DNA of 64,000 nucleotides from Polynucleobacter sp. 86C-FISCH (GCF_018882415.1 NZ_JACVOL010000001.1:62001-126000), one strand, 5' to 3'; shown: positions 16,535 through 25,694, numbered from the stretch's first letter. Numbers and translations: made by a program. Notes: generated by a model from the sequence alone, not told the origin.

Positions 16535-18058
16535 ATGACAAATATCAAACAAAACGACCTTATTCAGAGCGTTGCAGACGCATTCCAGTTCATCTCCTAC
16601 TACCATCCCAAGGACTTCATTACCGCCTTGGGTAAGGCTTATGAGCTAGAACAGGGTCATGGGGCTAAAGATGCGATTGCTCAAATTTTGACTAATAGCC
16701 GGATGTGTGCCGAAGGTCACCGCCCAATGTGTCAAGACACAGGCATTGCCGTGGTTTTCCTCAAAATTGGTATGAATGTGCAGTGGCCAGATGCCACGAT
16801 GAGCATTACTGATATGGTGAACGAAGGTGTACGTCGCGCTTATCTCAACCCAGACAATATGTTGCGTGCCTCAGTTCTGACGGACCCAGCAGGCAAGCGT
16901 AAAAATACTGGCGATAACACTCCTGCGGTAATCCATTACGAAATCGTACCAGGCGATGATGTTGAAGTAATTTGCGCTGCTAAAGGTGGTGGCTCAGAAA
17001 ACAAAGCCAAGATGGTGATGCTCAACCCGTCTGACTCAATCGTGGATTGGGTTCTGAAAACTGTTCCTACTATGGGCGCTGGCTGGTGCCCTCCTGGTAT
17101 CTTGGGTCTTGGTATTGGCGGCACACCAGAAAAGGCCATGCTCATGGCTAAAGAGTCATTGATGGAGCCAATTGATATTCAGGATCTGATTGCTCGTGGC
17201 GCTAAAACGCGTGCAGAAGAGTTGCGCTTAGAACTTTATGACAAAGTAAACAAGCTTGGCATTGGCGCCCAAGGCCTCGGCGGCTTAGCTACTGTTCTCG
17301 ATATTAAGATCATGGAATACCCAACTCATGCCGCTTCATTACCAGTGGCAATGATTCCAAACTGCGCAGCAACTCGTCACGTGCATTTCCATTTGCATGG
17401 TGATGGTCCAGCTAAGTTAGAAAAACCTTCCCTATCGGATTGGCCAGACGTGACTTGGACTCCAGATATTCAAAAATCCAAGCGCGTTAATATGGACACC
17501 CTTACCGCCGAAGAAGTGGCGAGCTGGAAGCCAGGCGAGACTTTATTGCTCAACGGCAAAATTTTGACTGGACGCGATGCTGCTCATAAGCGCATTCAAG
17601 ATATGCTCGCCAAAGGTGAAGAGTTGCCGGTGAGCTTTAAGAATCGCGCAATCTACTATGTCGGACCGGTTGATCCAGTGCGCGATGAGGCAGTTGGTCC
17701 AGCAGGCCCTACTACCGCTACTCGCATGGACAAGTTCACGGAGATGATGCTTGCTAAGACAGGCTTAATCACCATGATTGGTAAAGCAGAACGTGGTCCT
17801 GTAGCAATTGAGGCGATTAAGAAACATAAGTCGGCTTACCTCATGGCAGTTGGCGGCGCCGCTTACTTGGTTTCTAAAGCGATTCAGACATCCAAAGTGG
17901 TTGGCTTTGCTGACTTGGGCATGGAAGCAATCTATGAGTTTGATGTCAAGGACATGCCGGTTACGGTTGCCGTGAACTCAGAGGGCATCTCTATGCACGA
18001 GACTGGACCTAAAGAGTGGCAAGCCAAGATTGCTGGTATTCCAGTCAAGATAGCTTAA
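16535..18058 (+). CDS. Class I fumarate hydratase (iron-sulfur)
   Basis: Interconverts fumarate and malate in the TCA cycle. The 507 residues correspond to the single-chain FumA/FumB type: the N-terminal alpha-like domain with RPMCQDTGIAVVF, GAGWCPPGILGLGIGGTPE and the cysteines that hold the [4Fe-4S] cluster, followed by the beta-like domain with PVDPVRDEAVGPAGPTTATR and MIGKAERG. The ATG at 16535 gives the usual N-terminus. It is followed by murI after 40 bases, but a TTG start and no strong ribosome-binding site there make tight coupling unlikely. Confidence 0.95.
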   Translation: MTNIKQNDLIQSVADAFQFISYYHPKDFITALGKAYELEQGHGAKDAIAQILTNSRMCAEGHRPMCQDTGIAVVFLKIGMNVQWPDATMSITDMVNEGVRRAYLNPDNMLRASVLTDPAGKRKNTGDNTPAVIHYEIVPGDDVEVICAAKGGGSENKAKMVMLNPSDSIVDWVLKTVPTMGAGWCPPGILGLGIGGTPEKAMLMAKESLMEPIDIQDLIARGAKTRAEELRLELYDKVNKLGIGAQGLGGLATVLDIKIMEYPTHAASLPVAMIPNCAATRHVHFHLHGDGPAKLEKPSLSDWPDVTWTPDIQKSKRVNMDTLTAEEVASWKPGETLLLNGKILTGRDAAHKRIQDMLAKGEELPVSFKNRAIYYVGPVDPVRDEAVGPAGPTTATRMDKFTEMMLAKTGLITMIGKAERGPVAIEAIKKHKSAYLMAVGGAAYLVSKAIQTSKVVGFADLGMEAIYEFDVKDMPVTVAVNSEGISMHETGPKEWQAKIAGIPVKIA

Positions 18059-18098
18059 TTACTAAATTAGTAATTTATATATAGACACCGGCAATTCA

Positions 18099-18905
18099 TT
18101 GGCACTCATCGGAGTATTTGATTCTGGCGTTGGAGGCTTATCCATCTTGGATGAGGCTCTGCGCCAGCTTCCACAGCATGATTACATTTATCTTGCTGAC
18201 TCTGCAAATGCGCCATATGGTGAAAAATCCAGCGATTGGATTGCGCAACGCAGTCTCGTACTATGCCGCCATTTAGCGGATAAAGGTTGCGATGCTATTG
18301 TGATTGCTTGCAACACTGCAACCGCTGAAGCCATTAAACAAATTCGAGAACAGTTGTCTATTCCTATTATTGGCGTTGAGCCCGGCATTAAGCCAGCGGC
18401 GATGCAATCACAGAATCATATTGTGGGAGTGTTGGCGACAGAGGCAACCCTTAAGAGCGATAAATTCAATGCCTTATTGGCAACCTTGCCAAGCGACTGT
18501 CAGTTCATTAAGCAAGCAGGTGCTGGTTTAGTGCCATTAATTGAATCTGGCAAAGCCGATGGTCAGGAAACTTTAGAGTTGCTGGCCAAACATCTAGAAC
18601 CTATTCAGGATGCTGGTGCTGACACCATCGTACTGGGTTGCACCCACTACCCTTTCCTCAGAAAAGCCATCCGTAAGTTACTGGGTGAATCCATCACATT
18701 GATTGATACCAGTGATGCTGTTGTAAGACAGCTTAAGAGACAGCTAGATGTTCTGAAATCCAGTGGCGCCACCCCTGAATTTGGGTCAGTACTTTTGCTT
18801 AGTAGCAAAAATGAAAATCTGCTTTTATCAATGGCGCAAGACTTAATGTCTGCAGACCTTGCATCACATTCAGTAGAGGCGCAGATCTTAGGTGAAGTTC
18901 GATGA
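18099..18905 (+). CDS. murI: Glutamate racemase
   Basis: Converts L- to D-glutamate for peptidoglycan precursor synthesis. The 268 residues have the family landmarks: IGVFDSGVGGLSIL at the N-terminus, the first catalytic cysteine in VIACNTATAEA, and the second in LGCTHYPFL. The start is TTG at 18099; it is taken because IGVFDSG lies only three residues in, as in other MurI proteins, and no ATG fits. The stop overlaps the start of the tonB-like gene by four bases (ATGA), so translation is coupled. Confidence 0.94.
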   Translation: MALIGVFDSGVGGLSILDEALRQLPQHDYIYLADSANAPYGEKSSDWIAQRSLVLCRHLADKGCDAIVIACNTATAEAIKQIREQLSIPIIGVEPGIKPAAMQSQNHIVGVLATEATLKSDKFNALLATLPSDCQFIKQAGAGLVPLIESGKADGQETLELLAKHLEPIQDAGADTIVLGCTHYPFLRKAIRKLLGESITLIDTSDAVVRQLKRQLDVLKSSGATPEFGSVLLLSSKNENLLLSMAQDLMSADLASHSVEAQILGEVR

Positions 18906-19591
18906 GCGATTTACTAAAAAAATTAGATGCCCATCTACCGTTTAATAAATCTGAACGCATCATCATTGGCGTTGTATTGCTCCTGCACGCCTTGCCTGCG
19001 TTAGAGTTTTTACACCTCAGCAAGCGCCCTCCTCCAATGGACGACACACGGGTCATGGCAAACCTCGTCAGCCCAGAAGCGAGTAAGAGCCCTCAGCCGC
19101 CTGCCGCAACACCTCCAAAGCCTAAAACAGAGAAAAAGGTGGCAAAGGAAAAGCCTCAAGAAAAGCCGACTGAGAAACCGAGTCCTACGCAGGCGCAACA
19201 GCCTCCACAACAACAAAACCAATCTCAAAGCAAATCAGAGGCTCAACCACAGAATGCAGCGGTAGCCCCTGCCACCAGTGGGGGTGCTAGCGGAACTCCG
19301 ATTCAAACGGACATAGGTAAACTAGTGGTGGTTTATCAGCCTGATGCCGATGCTTACTACCCCTCTTTTTCGAAACGCTCCGGCGAGCAAGGTGCAGTAG
19401 TGGTGCGATTAATTATTGATGAAACCGGTAGCGTGGAAGATGTAGCATTACTGCAATCAAGCACATTCCCCAGATTGGATCGTGCCGCTACAGAAATCGG
19501 CAAACGCTATCGCTTTAAACCTTTTTTAGTAAATGGCTCAGCCCAAAGAATTTCAACCAATCTCTTAATTAAATTTAACCTCAAGAACTAA
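18902..19591 (+). CDS. TonB-family energy transducer
   Basis: A 229-residue inner-membrane protein that carries proton-motive energy from ExbBD to outer-membrane receptors. It has one N-terminal membrane segment (about residues 21-37), a Pro/Lys/Gln-rich periplasmic spacer (about 65-125, with repeated KP and EKP units) and a C-terminal TonB domain (about 140-229) with YYPSFSKRSGEQGAVVVRLI and a final FLVNGSAQRISTNLLIKFNL. It overlaps murI by 4 bases and is 5 bases from exbB. No TonB-dependent receptor lies in this window. Confidence 0.9.
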   Translation: MSDLLKKLDAHLPFNKSERIIIGVVLLLHALPALEFLHLSKRPPPMDDTRVMANLVSPEASKSPQPPAATPPKPKTEKKVAKEKPQEKPTEKPSPTQAQQPPQQQNQSQSKSEAQPQNAAVAPATSGGASGTPIQTDIGKLVVVYQPDADAYYPSFSKRSGEQGAVVVRLIIDETGSVEDVALLQSSTFPRLDRAATEIGKRYRFKPFLVNGSAQRISTNLLIKFNLKN

Positions 19592-19596
19592 TCAAT

Positions 19597-20289
19597 ATGA
19601 ATACACCATTTGGCATAGCAAATCTCTGGCTTGAAGGCGATGCAATTACGAGATTCGTGGCAATCGCCCTACTCATCTGCTCGATTGTGACTTGGGTAAT
19701 CTTACTCACTCGACTTTGGGATCTGCGCAATCTACGCAAACTGAAGCCTGAGCTTGAGCAATTCTGGCGTGCCACCTCATTTGATGAAGGTCTAAAAGCA
19801 TTTAGCAACCATTCGTCCAATCCCTACTATCAAATTGCGAAGTTGGCGACCAAGGCATCAGCCCACCATCAAAACCAATCCTCCAATCACCGTGAATTAC
19901 TACAAACACTAAATTACTCCGAATGGATGGCTAGAAGCGTTAAGAACAGCATTGATACGATTGCTGCTGGACTACAAAAAGGTTTGACCTTCTTGGGCTC
20001 TACTGGCGCGATTGCTCCGTTTATTGGGCTCTTCGGAACAGTTTGGGGCATCTACCATGCATTGATCGCCATCAGCAGCTCTGGTAGCGCGCAAATTGAT
20101 CAAGTTGCAGGCCCTATTGGTGAGGCACTCATCATGACTGCATTTGGTTTGGCTGTAGCTATCCCTGCTGTTCTGGCATTTAATGCTATTAATCGTGCTA
20201 ACAAATTATTTGTGGCGGATTTAAATCGTTTTGGCAATGACCTATTAGCCTACTTTGTTACTGGTGCACGCGTTAACTCTGGGGAATAG
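19597..20289 (+). CDS. exbB: ExbB/TolQ-type proton channel subunit
   Basis: A 230-residue inner-membrane protein with three membrane segments (about residues 17-38, 122-145 and 170-192) in the ExbB/TolQ/MotA family. The diagnostic segment GLTFLGSTGAIAPFIGLFGTVWGIY (starting near residue 128) and the PIGEALIMTAFGLAVAIPAV helix are present. It forms the pentameric channel that with ExbD powers TonB. Gene order murI-tonB-exbB-exbD and the near-contact spacing support ExbB over TolQ, since no tolA, tolB or pal is nearby. Confidence 0.9.
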   Translation: MNTPFGIANLWLEGDAITRFVAIALLICSIVTWVILLTRLWDLRNLRKLKPELEQFWRATSFDEGLKAFSNHSSNPYYQIAKLATKASAHHQNQSSNHRELLQTLNYSEWMARSVKNSIDTIAAGLQKGLTFLGSTGAIAPFIGLFGTVWGIYHALIAISSSGSAQIDQVAGPIGEALIMTAFGLAVAIPAVLAFNAINRANKLFVADLNRFGNDLLAYFVTGARVNSGE

Positions 20290-20291
20290 TC

Positions 20292-20705
20292 ATGTCTTTT
20301 CATATTCAAGACGACCAAAACGACGACAGCATCATGTCGGAAATCAACATGACGCCGATGGTGGACGTCATGTTGGTGCTGTTGATTATTTTCATCATCA
20401 CGCTACCCGTGATTCAGCAAGCTGTAAAAGTAGAGTTACCTAAAGCCAATAGCGTACGCAATGAAGTGAAGCCTGAATCAGTTCAGCTTTCGATTGATGC
20501 CAATGGTCAAATCTTCTGGAATAGCACGGCAATTGATCTCAAGACTTTTGATGGCTATGCCGAGAAAGCCGCTCAAAAAGATCCACAACCAGAAATTAAC
20601 CTACGGGCCGACAAGTCGGTGAAGTATGAATATGTCGCTCAAGTACTAGCAGCATCGCGCCGCGCTGGATTAACGAAGCTAGGGTTTGTGACCGAGCCTA
20701 ATTAG
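20292..20705 (+). CDS. exbD: ExbD/TolR-type proton channel subunit
   Basis: A 137-residue protein with one membrane helix preceded by the conserved INMTPMVDVMLVLLIIFI motif, whose Asp is the proton-carrying residue of the family. The C-terminal periplasmic domain holds PEINLRADKSVKYEYV, followed by AGLTKLGFVTEP. It starts 2 bases after exbB's stop and ends the operon before a strong terminator. Length is standard. Confidence 0.92.
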   Translation: MSFHIQDDQNDDSIMSEINMTPMVDVMLVLLIIFIITLPVIQQAVKVELPKANSVRNEVKPESVQLSIDANGQIFWNSTAIDLKTFDGYAEKAAQKDPQPEINLRADKSVKYEYVAQVLAASRRAGLTKLGFVTEPN

Positions 20706-20732
20706 CTGATAAAGCATTTATTGATATTTACC

Positions 20733-20766
20733 AATAAATAAGCCACCTTTTGGTGGCTTATTTATT
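20733..20766. terminator. Bidirectional terminator between exbD and FGE copy 2
   Basis: A perfect 15-base stem (AATAAATAAGCCACC paired with GGTGGCTTATTTATT) with a TTTT loop lies between convergent genes. The A/T-rich outer half supplies a T-rich tail in both directions, so it can end exbD on the plus strand and the FGE gene on the minus strand. Confidence 0.88.
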
Positions 20767-20784
20767 TACAACCCCACCATTAGC

Positions 20785-21897
20785 CTACTGATCCTTAACC
20801 AATCTAAAGCCTAAGTGCGACATTGGACTAAAAGGATCCGCACCTCTTCTGGCGCTGGGTCTATAAGACTGACAATAGTCTTCATTGCATAAGAATGAGC
20901 CGCCTCGAATAACTCTTTTTGGAGCATATGGCGGAACACCACGATCGGCGGGATCAAACGATTGATCTGGGCCCTGCGGGTTCACGATTAATCGGTTGTC
21001 ATTTTGCTTAGCTTGTTGGGCAAAATAATCAAAGCCATACCAATCGGAAACCCATTGCCATGCATTTCCTGTCATATCAAATAAACCGTAACCATTCTGC
21101 GGGAAGGTACCAACTGCGCTAGTACCAATTGCGCCACCTGCCTTTGGACTTACTACAGGAAAAGATTGTTTTCTGACATCCCAAATATTGGCAGGCAACT
21201 TACCCTCTTGCTCCAATTGATCTCCCCAGGCATAAGTTGCCTGATTAAGACCTCCGCGCGCAGCGAACTCCCATTCGGCCTCAGTGGGCAATCTTTTGCC
21301 CGCCCATTTTGCATAGGATTTGGCATCTTCGTAGCTAACTTGCACAACTGGGTGATTACCTTTACCTTCAATATTGCTTTTAAGGCCTGTTGGATGACGC
21401 CAGTCAGCGCCCGGTACGTATGCCCACCATTGCGAATAATCATCAAGGCGTACCTTATCTTTTGTGCCGACAAATACCATTGCACCAGGGACAAAAGCAG
21501 AAGCTGGTGGTCTGGGCACACCCGGTGGAAGTTGAACTTTAATCGTATCCCAATCAGGAATTTGTTCTGCAGTAGTTCTGTAGTTGGTTTCTTTGACGAA
21601 CTGAGCAAATTGATCATTCGTAACATGTGTTGCATCCATCCAAAAGCCATTGACCTTTACGTGATGTACTGGTCGTTCATTGGCCTGGGCTTTTTTATGT
21701 TCACTACCCATTAAAAACTCACCACCTGGAATCCACACCATACCTACTGGCGCATTTTTTCCATCGCTTTGAATGATTACCTGAGGTTGAGATGCTGAAC
21801 CACTCCCAACACGCTGATGACTGAGGAAGTAAGCAAGGGTGCTTGCTGCCAATAAACTGCCGGCAGCAATGACCCAATAACGTCTCTGAATCTTCAC
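20785..21897 (-). CDS. Formylglycine-generating enzyme, membrane-anchored (copy 2)
   Basis: A paralogue of the FGE at 10429, same length (370 residues) and very similar over the whole catalytic domain. The catalytic pair C337 and C342 is in GGSFLCNEDYCQSYRPSARR, identical to copy 1 there. The N-terminal 8-25 segment is hydrophobic (VIAAGSLLAASTLAYFL) and differs from copy 1, while the topology is the same: a signal anchor with the domain outside the cytoplasm. It starts 1 base after the stop of a sulfatase lipoprotein, so the two are translationally coupled. The tight pairing argues that it matures the two large sulfatases of this island. Confidence 0.9.
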   Translation of the reverse strand: MKIQRRYWVIAAGSLLAASTLAYFLSHQRVGSGSASQPQVIIQSDGKNAPVGMVWIPGGEFLMGSEHKKAQANERPVHHVKVNGFWMDATHVTNDQFAQFVKETNYRTTAEQIPDWDTIKVQLPPGVPRPPASAFVPGAMVFVGTKDKVRLDDYSQWWAYVPGADWRHPTGLKSNIEGKGNHPVVQVSYEDAKSYAKWAGKRLPTEAEWEFAARGGLNQATYAWGDQLEQEGKLPANIWDVRKQSFPVVSPKAGGAIGTSAVGTFPQNGYGLFDMTGNAWQWVSDWYGFDYFAQQAKQNDNRLIVNPQGPDQSFDPADRGVPPYAPKRVIRGGSFLCNEDYCQSYRPSARRGADPFSPMSHLGFRLVKDQ

Positions 21898-21898
21898 T

Positions 21899-24091
21899 TT
21901 AGTAAACAGATGTTGCTTTTGGACAAGTGCCGGTATTAGCCCGAGTTATTTGACCGTCAGCACTGTTGGTTAAGCCATCGAGATTGAAATCCGCAACACT
22001 TGATAGCGCCCAACTTAAGAGTCTTTGCCAAATACTTAAATCCTGGGAATTCACTTGACCATCTATGTTGGCATCGCCAGGACATGCTGGTTGAGAAGCC
22101 AAAATAGAATTGAGCTGCGACATCAGGCTGTTATAAATTGCCGTCAATGTCGAAGATGAGGCTGGATCTAACTGATTGGCTGATCCTGGATTATCGAGTT
22201 TAGGCGATGGAGCAGCTTGATCAATCTGATAGAACTCATTTGTCACAACATTCGAACAACTATCTGTTGAAGAATTGTATTGCTGTGTTGTGTTCTGAAC
22301 AATCTTATATTTATCGTTACGAATTCCGGTGCTGGTTTGCGCCACGATAGTAATTTGCGATTGTCCAAGCTTATACTTAGCTTGGTTTACTTGGCAACAG
22401 CTTTGATAGCCCTGGGATGAGCTATGTCCAGCGGTCACCGGAACAGCGTTAGCACCAGTGGTGTCAAAACCAGGCCCCCACCAAGTGCCATTATTGTCTT
22501 CACAAACACTCTTCGAGATAGGGATTTGCGAACAACTGCTTCCAGAGAATACGCAAGGGCCATTGCGTCCACCATTCGCCTGAATGTTATAGCTACCTTG
22601 AGCAAAATTCACGGTGCGAATGCTAGATTGATTGGCATTTGTTAGGTACGGCAACAAAGGAGCGGAGTCAATTACACGCGGTACTAATGCGGGCACATTT
22701 AAACCTGCAATTTCACCAAACAATTGGTATACATCAACCATGTTCACCATGTGATTGACTTCGCGATCAGGCTGAACAACCAATGGTCCTGAGGCAATTA
22801 AGGGCACCCAAATACCTGTTTGATATGCGGTGCCTTTTGCAAGATCGGGGTTAAACGGCGACTTAACTGAATCGCCCAGCGTGCCATTATCTCCAACAAT
22901 CACAATCATTGTGTTGCTTGCTTTTGGATCGTAGATCAACTTACCGTCTTTCCCACGAGAAGCTAAACCTGTTTCAACCAAGATTCGACCAAACTCCGTA
23001 TCCATTGCTTCTGTCATTTGATTCTGAATCAAACGTTGCTGCACCGAGTTCTTGCAATCTAATGAATCAATCGAAGTACCGGCATTTGGGGCCAAACCAA
23101 TTGGCGCTTGTTGCAAAGGAGTGTGTGCAGAACTAAAGCTGACGGTTGCCATCCATGGCTTATTCCCAGAACGATTATTAATCCAGCTAATTGCTGCGTC
23201 CGCCTCAATCGTAGTTCGATAGCCACGATTACGCGCATCGGTAGTAGGCACCTGGGTAACTGTACCGCCCTCATTAATCACAAGCGGGGAAACGTAATAT
23301 GCATTTTGCACACCAAAGTTCAGACCGCTGGGCAGAGTGCTGCTACAAGAAGTAGCATTTGGGACAAAAATACCACCGCTCATAGCACAACGTTTTCCAG
23401 GAACACCGGCGGTTGAATTTCTACCGGCAATCATCGAGCATGAGCCGTTTGGTTGGTAGCAAGCGCCAGTATCAGCACCATTTGATTGGTCTGCACCTGG
23501 AACAAAACCACAAGAATAGGTGCCAGAAGCCCCCACTCCACCAGCAGTAGTATCTATAGAGGCTGGTAAGCCACCGATCCATCCATAGAAATAATCCCAG
23601 CCTAAAACTCCAGGAGTTCCATTGCCAGCGGGATTGTTGTCGGGCCCCGCTAAATGGAATTTACCAAATAGACCGCTTTCGTAATTCGCCTGCTTGAGCA
23701 ACATTGGCGTTGTCATGTCATAAGGGGAAATCTGAGAATTGGCGAGATCATCCTGCCCAATAGCACCATAAATATTTGTTCTAAATGGAAAGCGTCCTAC
23801 AAACATCGATGCTCGGCCAGGCGAGCACTCAGGCATTGACCATGTATTTCGAAAACGCACACCAGAGCGAGCAACTGTTAATAAGTTAGGCATACTTGGT
23901 TGATTATCAGCGTCATACCCAAAGCTGGCCATCTGATCAATACCAACATCATCCAGAATGACAAATAAGATATTTGGAGTTCCGGATGAACTTGAAGAAC
24001 CTCCTCCGGAGCTACTACTGCCACCACAGGACAAGAGTACAGCGCTGGTAGCTATAAGAAAAAATATCTTCAATGCCAGTTTATTAATCAT
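21899..24091 (-). CDS. Sulfatase lipoprotein with C-terminal dockerin-like repeats (a)
   Basis: A 730-residue sulfatase exported as a lipoprotein. The ATG at 24091 is chosen; a GTG three codons upstream (24100) is also possible. The lipobox LLSC puts the lipidated cysteine at C22, followed by a Gly/Ser linker; Gly at +2 predicts outer-membrane sorting. The metal site is VILDDVGIDQM (D47-D48) and the formylglycine site is PECSPGRASMFVG (C89). A cysteine-rich insertion lies at about 190-270. The last 60 residues hold two calcium-loop repeats, DANIDGQVNSQDL and DFNLDGLTNSADG, of the dockerin type I pattern. It is followed by FGE copy 2 after one base. The substrate is unknown. Confidence 0.88.
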   Translation of the reverse strand: MINKLALKIFFLIATSAVLLSCGGSSSSGGGSSSSSGTPNILFVILDDVGIDQMASFGYDADNQPSMPNLLTVARSGVRFRNTWSMPECSPGRASMFVGRFPFRTNIYGAIGQDDLANSQISPYDMTTPMLLKQANYESGLFGKFHLAGPDNNPAGNGTPGVLGWDYFYGWIGGLPASIDTTAGGVGASGTYSCGFVPGADQSNGADTGACYQPNGSCSMIAGRNSTAGVPGKRCAMSGGIFVPNATSCSSTLPSGLNFGVQNAYYVSPLVINEGGTVTQVPTTDARNRGYRTTIEADAAISWINNRSGNKPWMATVSFSSAHTPLQQAPIGLAPNAGTSIDSLDCKNSVQQRLIQNQMTEAMDTEFGRILVETGLASRGKDGKLIYDPKASNTMIVIVGDNGTLGDSVKSPFNPDLAKGTAYQTGIWVPLIASGPLVVQPDREVNHMVNMVDVYQLFGEIAGLNVPALVPRVIDSAPLLPYLTNANQSSIRTVNFAQGSYNIQANGGRNGPCVFSGSSCSQIPISKSVCEDNNGTWWGPGFDTTGANAVPVTAGHSSSQGYQSCCQVNQAKYKLGQSQITIVAQTSTGIRNDKYKIVQNTTQQYNSSTDSCSNVVTNEFYQIDQAAPSPKLDNPGSANQLDPASSSTLTAIYNSLMSQLNSILASQPACPGDANIDGQVNSQDLSIWQRLLSWALSSVADFNLDGLTNSADGQITRANTGTCPKATSVY

Positions 24092-24116
24092 TTTCAACAC
24101 TTATATAAATATCTTT

Positions 24117-25559
24117 TTACTGAGTAAATTTCCATAAATCATTGAGATATCCCGAGTTCCCGGACACATCAGGCCCATAACCTCCGAACATCCACAAATT
24201 ACCTGTAGCGTCAGACCAGCCAATGACGTCTTTTCTGGAGCCCGGTTGATTGCTGGCAGCAAAAACGCCGAGAGAGCCATAAACAGAGGTTGCCCCTGGC
24301 TCATTACTGCCACTCACCCAAGTCCATTGATTAGTTGAAGCGTTATATTTCCACCAATCATTAAGCAAACCACTCTTGGTAGCACCATTACCATCGGCAC
24401 CAAACATCCAAAAATTTCCAGAGGTATCCACCCAAGCGAATGGGCCACGATACCATCTTGCGCCAGGGGTGTTGGTGCTTGCTGCTACACCCTGGGTACC
24501 GTAAGTTCCAAACGCATTATTCAAGTTACTACCGTTCATCCAAGTCCACTGCATAGTGGTGGTGTTGTACTTCCACAGGTCATTCAAAATTCCCGCTGCG
24601 CTTCCAACACTATCCCAACCATTCCCACCAAAAAACCATAAATTATTAGAGCTATCTAACCAACTTACCGCATCCAATCTGGAGCCAGGCTGGTTAGCGG
24701 AAGCGCTAACAGCTTTACTGCCATAAACTCCTGCAGCGTTAGTAAGGTAGCTTGATGCACCTGTCTTGCCTGCCCCACCCCTAAAGGTCCAAGTGGAATC
24801 GCTTGGATTAAATTCCCACAGGTTGTTATAGGTAATGGTTAATGCGGAATCAGCTGCACCTCCAAATATCCAAAGATGTCCATCGCTAGTAATCCATCCG
24901 TTGGCGCCTACGATACCGCCCGGATTATTCGAGGTGCTCGCTACGTCTTTGGTGGCATACGCTGGCGCTTGATTTACCAATTTACTACCTGAGACCCATG
25001 TCCATAGTCCAGTGGCAATATTGTATTTCCAGAGATCATTTAAGGTGCCAAATCCACCGCTTTCGCCATAGCCAAATCCACCATACATCCAGAGGTTCCC
25101 GCTAGTATCAGTCCAGGCAACAGGTCCAATGCGTGCGCCAGGAGCATTGGAAGAGGCAGCAACCCCTTGTGTGCCGTAACTACCAACTGTGTCGGTAGTG
25201 AGGGAACCATCCATCCAGGCCCACTCTTTAGTCTTTGGGTTATATCTCCAAAGATCCCCAAGAAAAGTGATGGCATTCTCCGTAAGGCCGCCGAAAATCC
25301 AAAAATTTCCATCGCGATCAATCCAGCTAACGGAAGTGCTTCGAGCTCCAGGCATATTAAGAGTGCTGCCGACACCTTGTGCCGTGAAATCATAGCTAAA
25401 TACACCACTATATTTACTTCCACCCACCCACGTCCATCCGGTAGTTGAAGCAGCAGCAGTTGTAGCAGAGGGAGGAGGAGGAGAAGAAGATCCACCACCA
25501 CAAGCAGCCAAAACAACTGTTGTTACAAGGATCGCAAGAATATGAAGGAATTTTTGCAT
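24117..25559 (-). CDS. Kelch-type beta-propeller lipoprotein
   Basis: A 480-residue lipoprotein: signal peptide with lipobox VLAAC (C19 or so), a Ser/Pro linker (GGGSSSPPPPS), then six repeats of about 65-80 residues. Each repeat has a P-G-A-R or P-G-S-R turn, a W-x-D-x-x-G-N-x-W-x-F-G-G strand pair, and LNDLWKYN followed by W-x-W. The first WTWVGGSK strand probably completes the last blade, closing a six-bladed propeller. Relatives are Kelch and galactose-oxidase-like domains that bind carbohydrate or protein; no copper-oxidase residues were identified. It sits between two sulfatase genes, 25 bases from the downstream one, so it should work with them at the cell surface. Confidence 0.85.
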   Translation of the reverse strand: MQKFLHILAILVTTVVLAACGGGSSSPPPPSATTAAASTTGWTWVGGSKYSGVFSYDFTAQGVGSTLNMPGARSTSVSWIDRDGNFWIFGGLTENAITFLGDLWRYNPKTKEWAWMDGSLTTDTVGSYGTQGVAASSNAPGARIGPVAWTDTSGNLWMYGGFGYGESGGFGTLNDLWKYNIATGLWTWVSGSKLVNQAPAYATKDVASTSNNPGGIVGANGWITSDGHLWIFGGAADSALTITYNNLWEFNPSDSTWTFRGGAGKTGASSYLTNAAGVYGSKAVSASANQPGSRLDAVSWLDSSNNLWFFGGNGWDSVGSAAGILNDLWKYNTTTMQWTWMNGSNLNNAFGTYGTQGVAASTNTPGARWYRGPFAWVDTSGNFWMFGADGNGATKSGLLNDWWKYNASTNQWTWVSGSNEPGATSVYGSLGVFAASNQPGSRKDVIGWSDATGNLWMFGGYGPDVSGNSGYLNDLWKFTQ

Positions 25560-25637
25560 TTAAGGATTTTGAAATAAATATCGAAAACCCATGATATTCC
25601 TTTTAATTGAACCTATATTGGGGGTTTGCACCAATCC

Positions 25638-25692
25638 AAAGGGTGCCGGCGGGTCAAAGACCCTTTGCAACCTTCAAAAGTAAGAAGGTTGC
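25638..25692 (-). other. Paired hairpins between sulfatase (b) and the Kelch gene
   Basis: GCAACCTTC/GAAGGTTGC (25667-25675 with 25684-25692) is a perfect 9-base stem just after the stop of the upstream sulfatase. Next to it GGGTC-AAA-GACCC (25651-25663) competes with AAAGGGT/ACCCTTT (25638-25644 with 25660-25666). There is no T-run. It may stabilise or attenuate the message between the two genes. Confidence 0.35.
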
Positions 25693-25694
25693 TA

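Noticed and set aside
21166..21714. 182-codon open frame on the plus strand
   Set aside because: It is the complement of FGE copy 2; composition looks non-coding and the FGE reading is certain.
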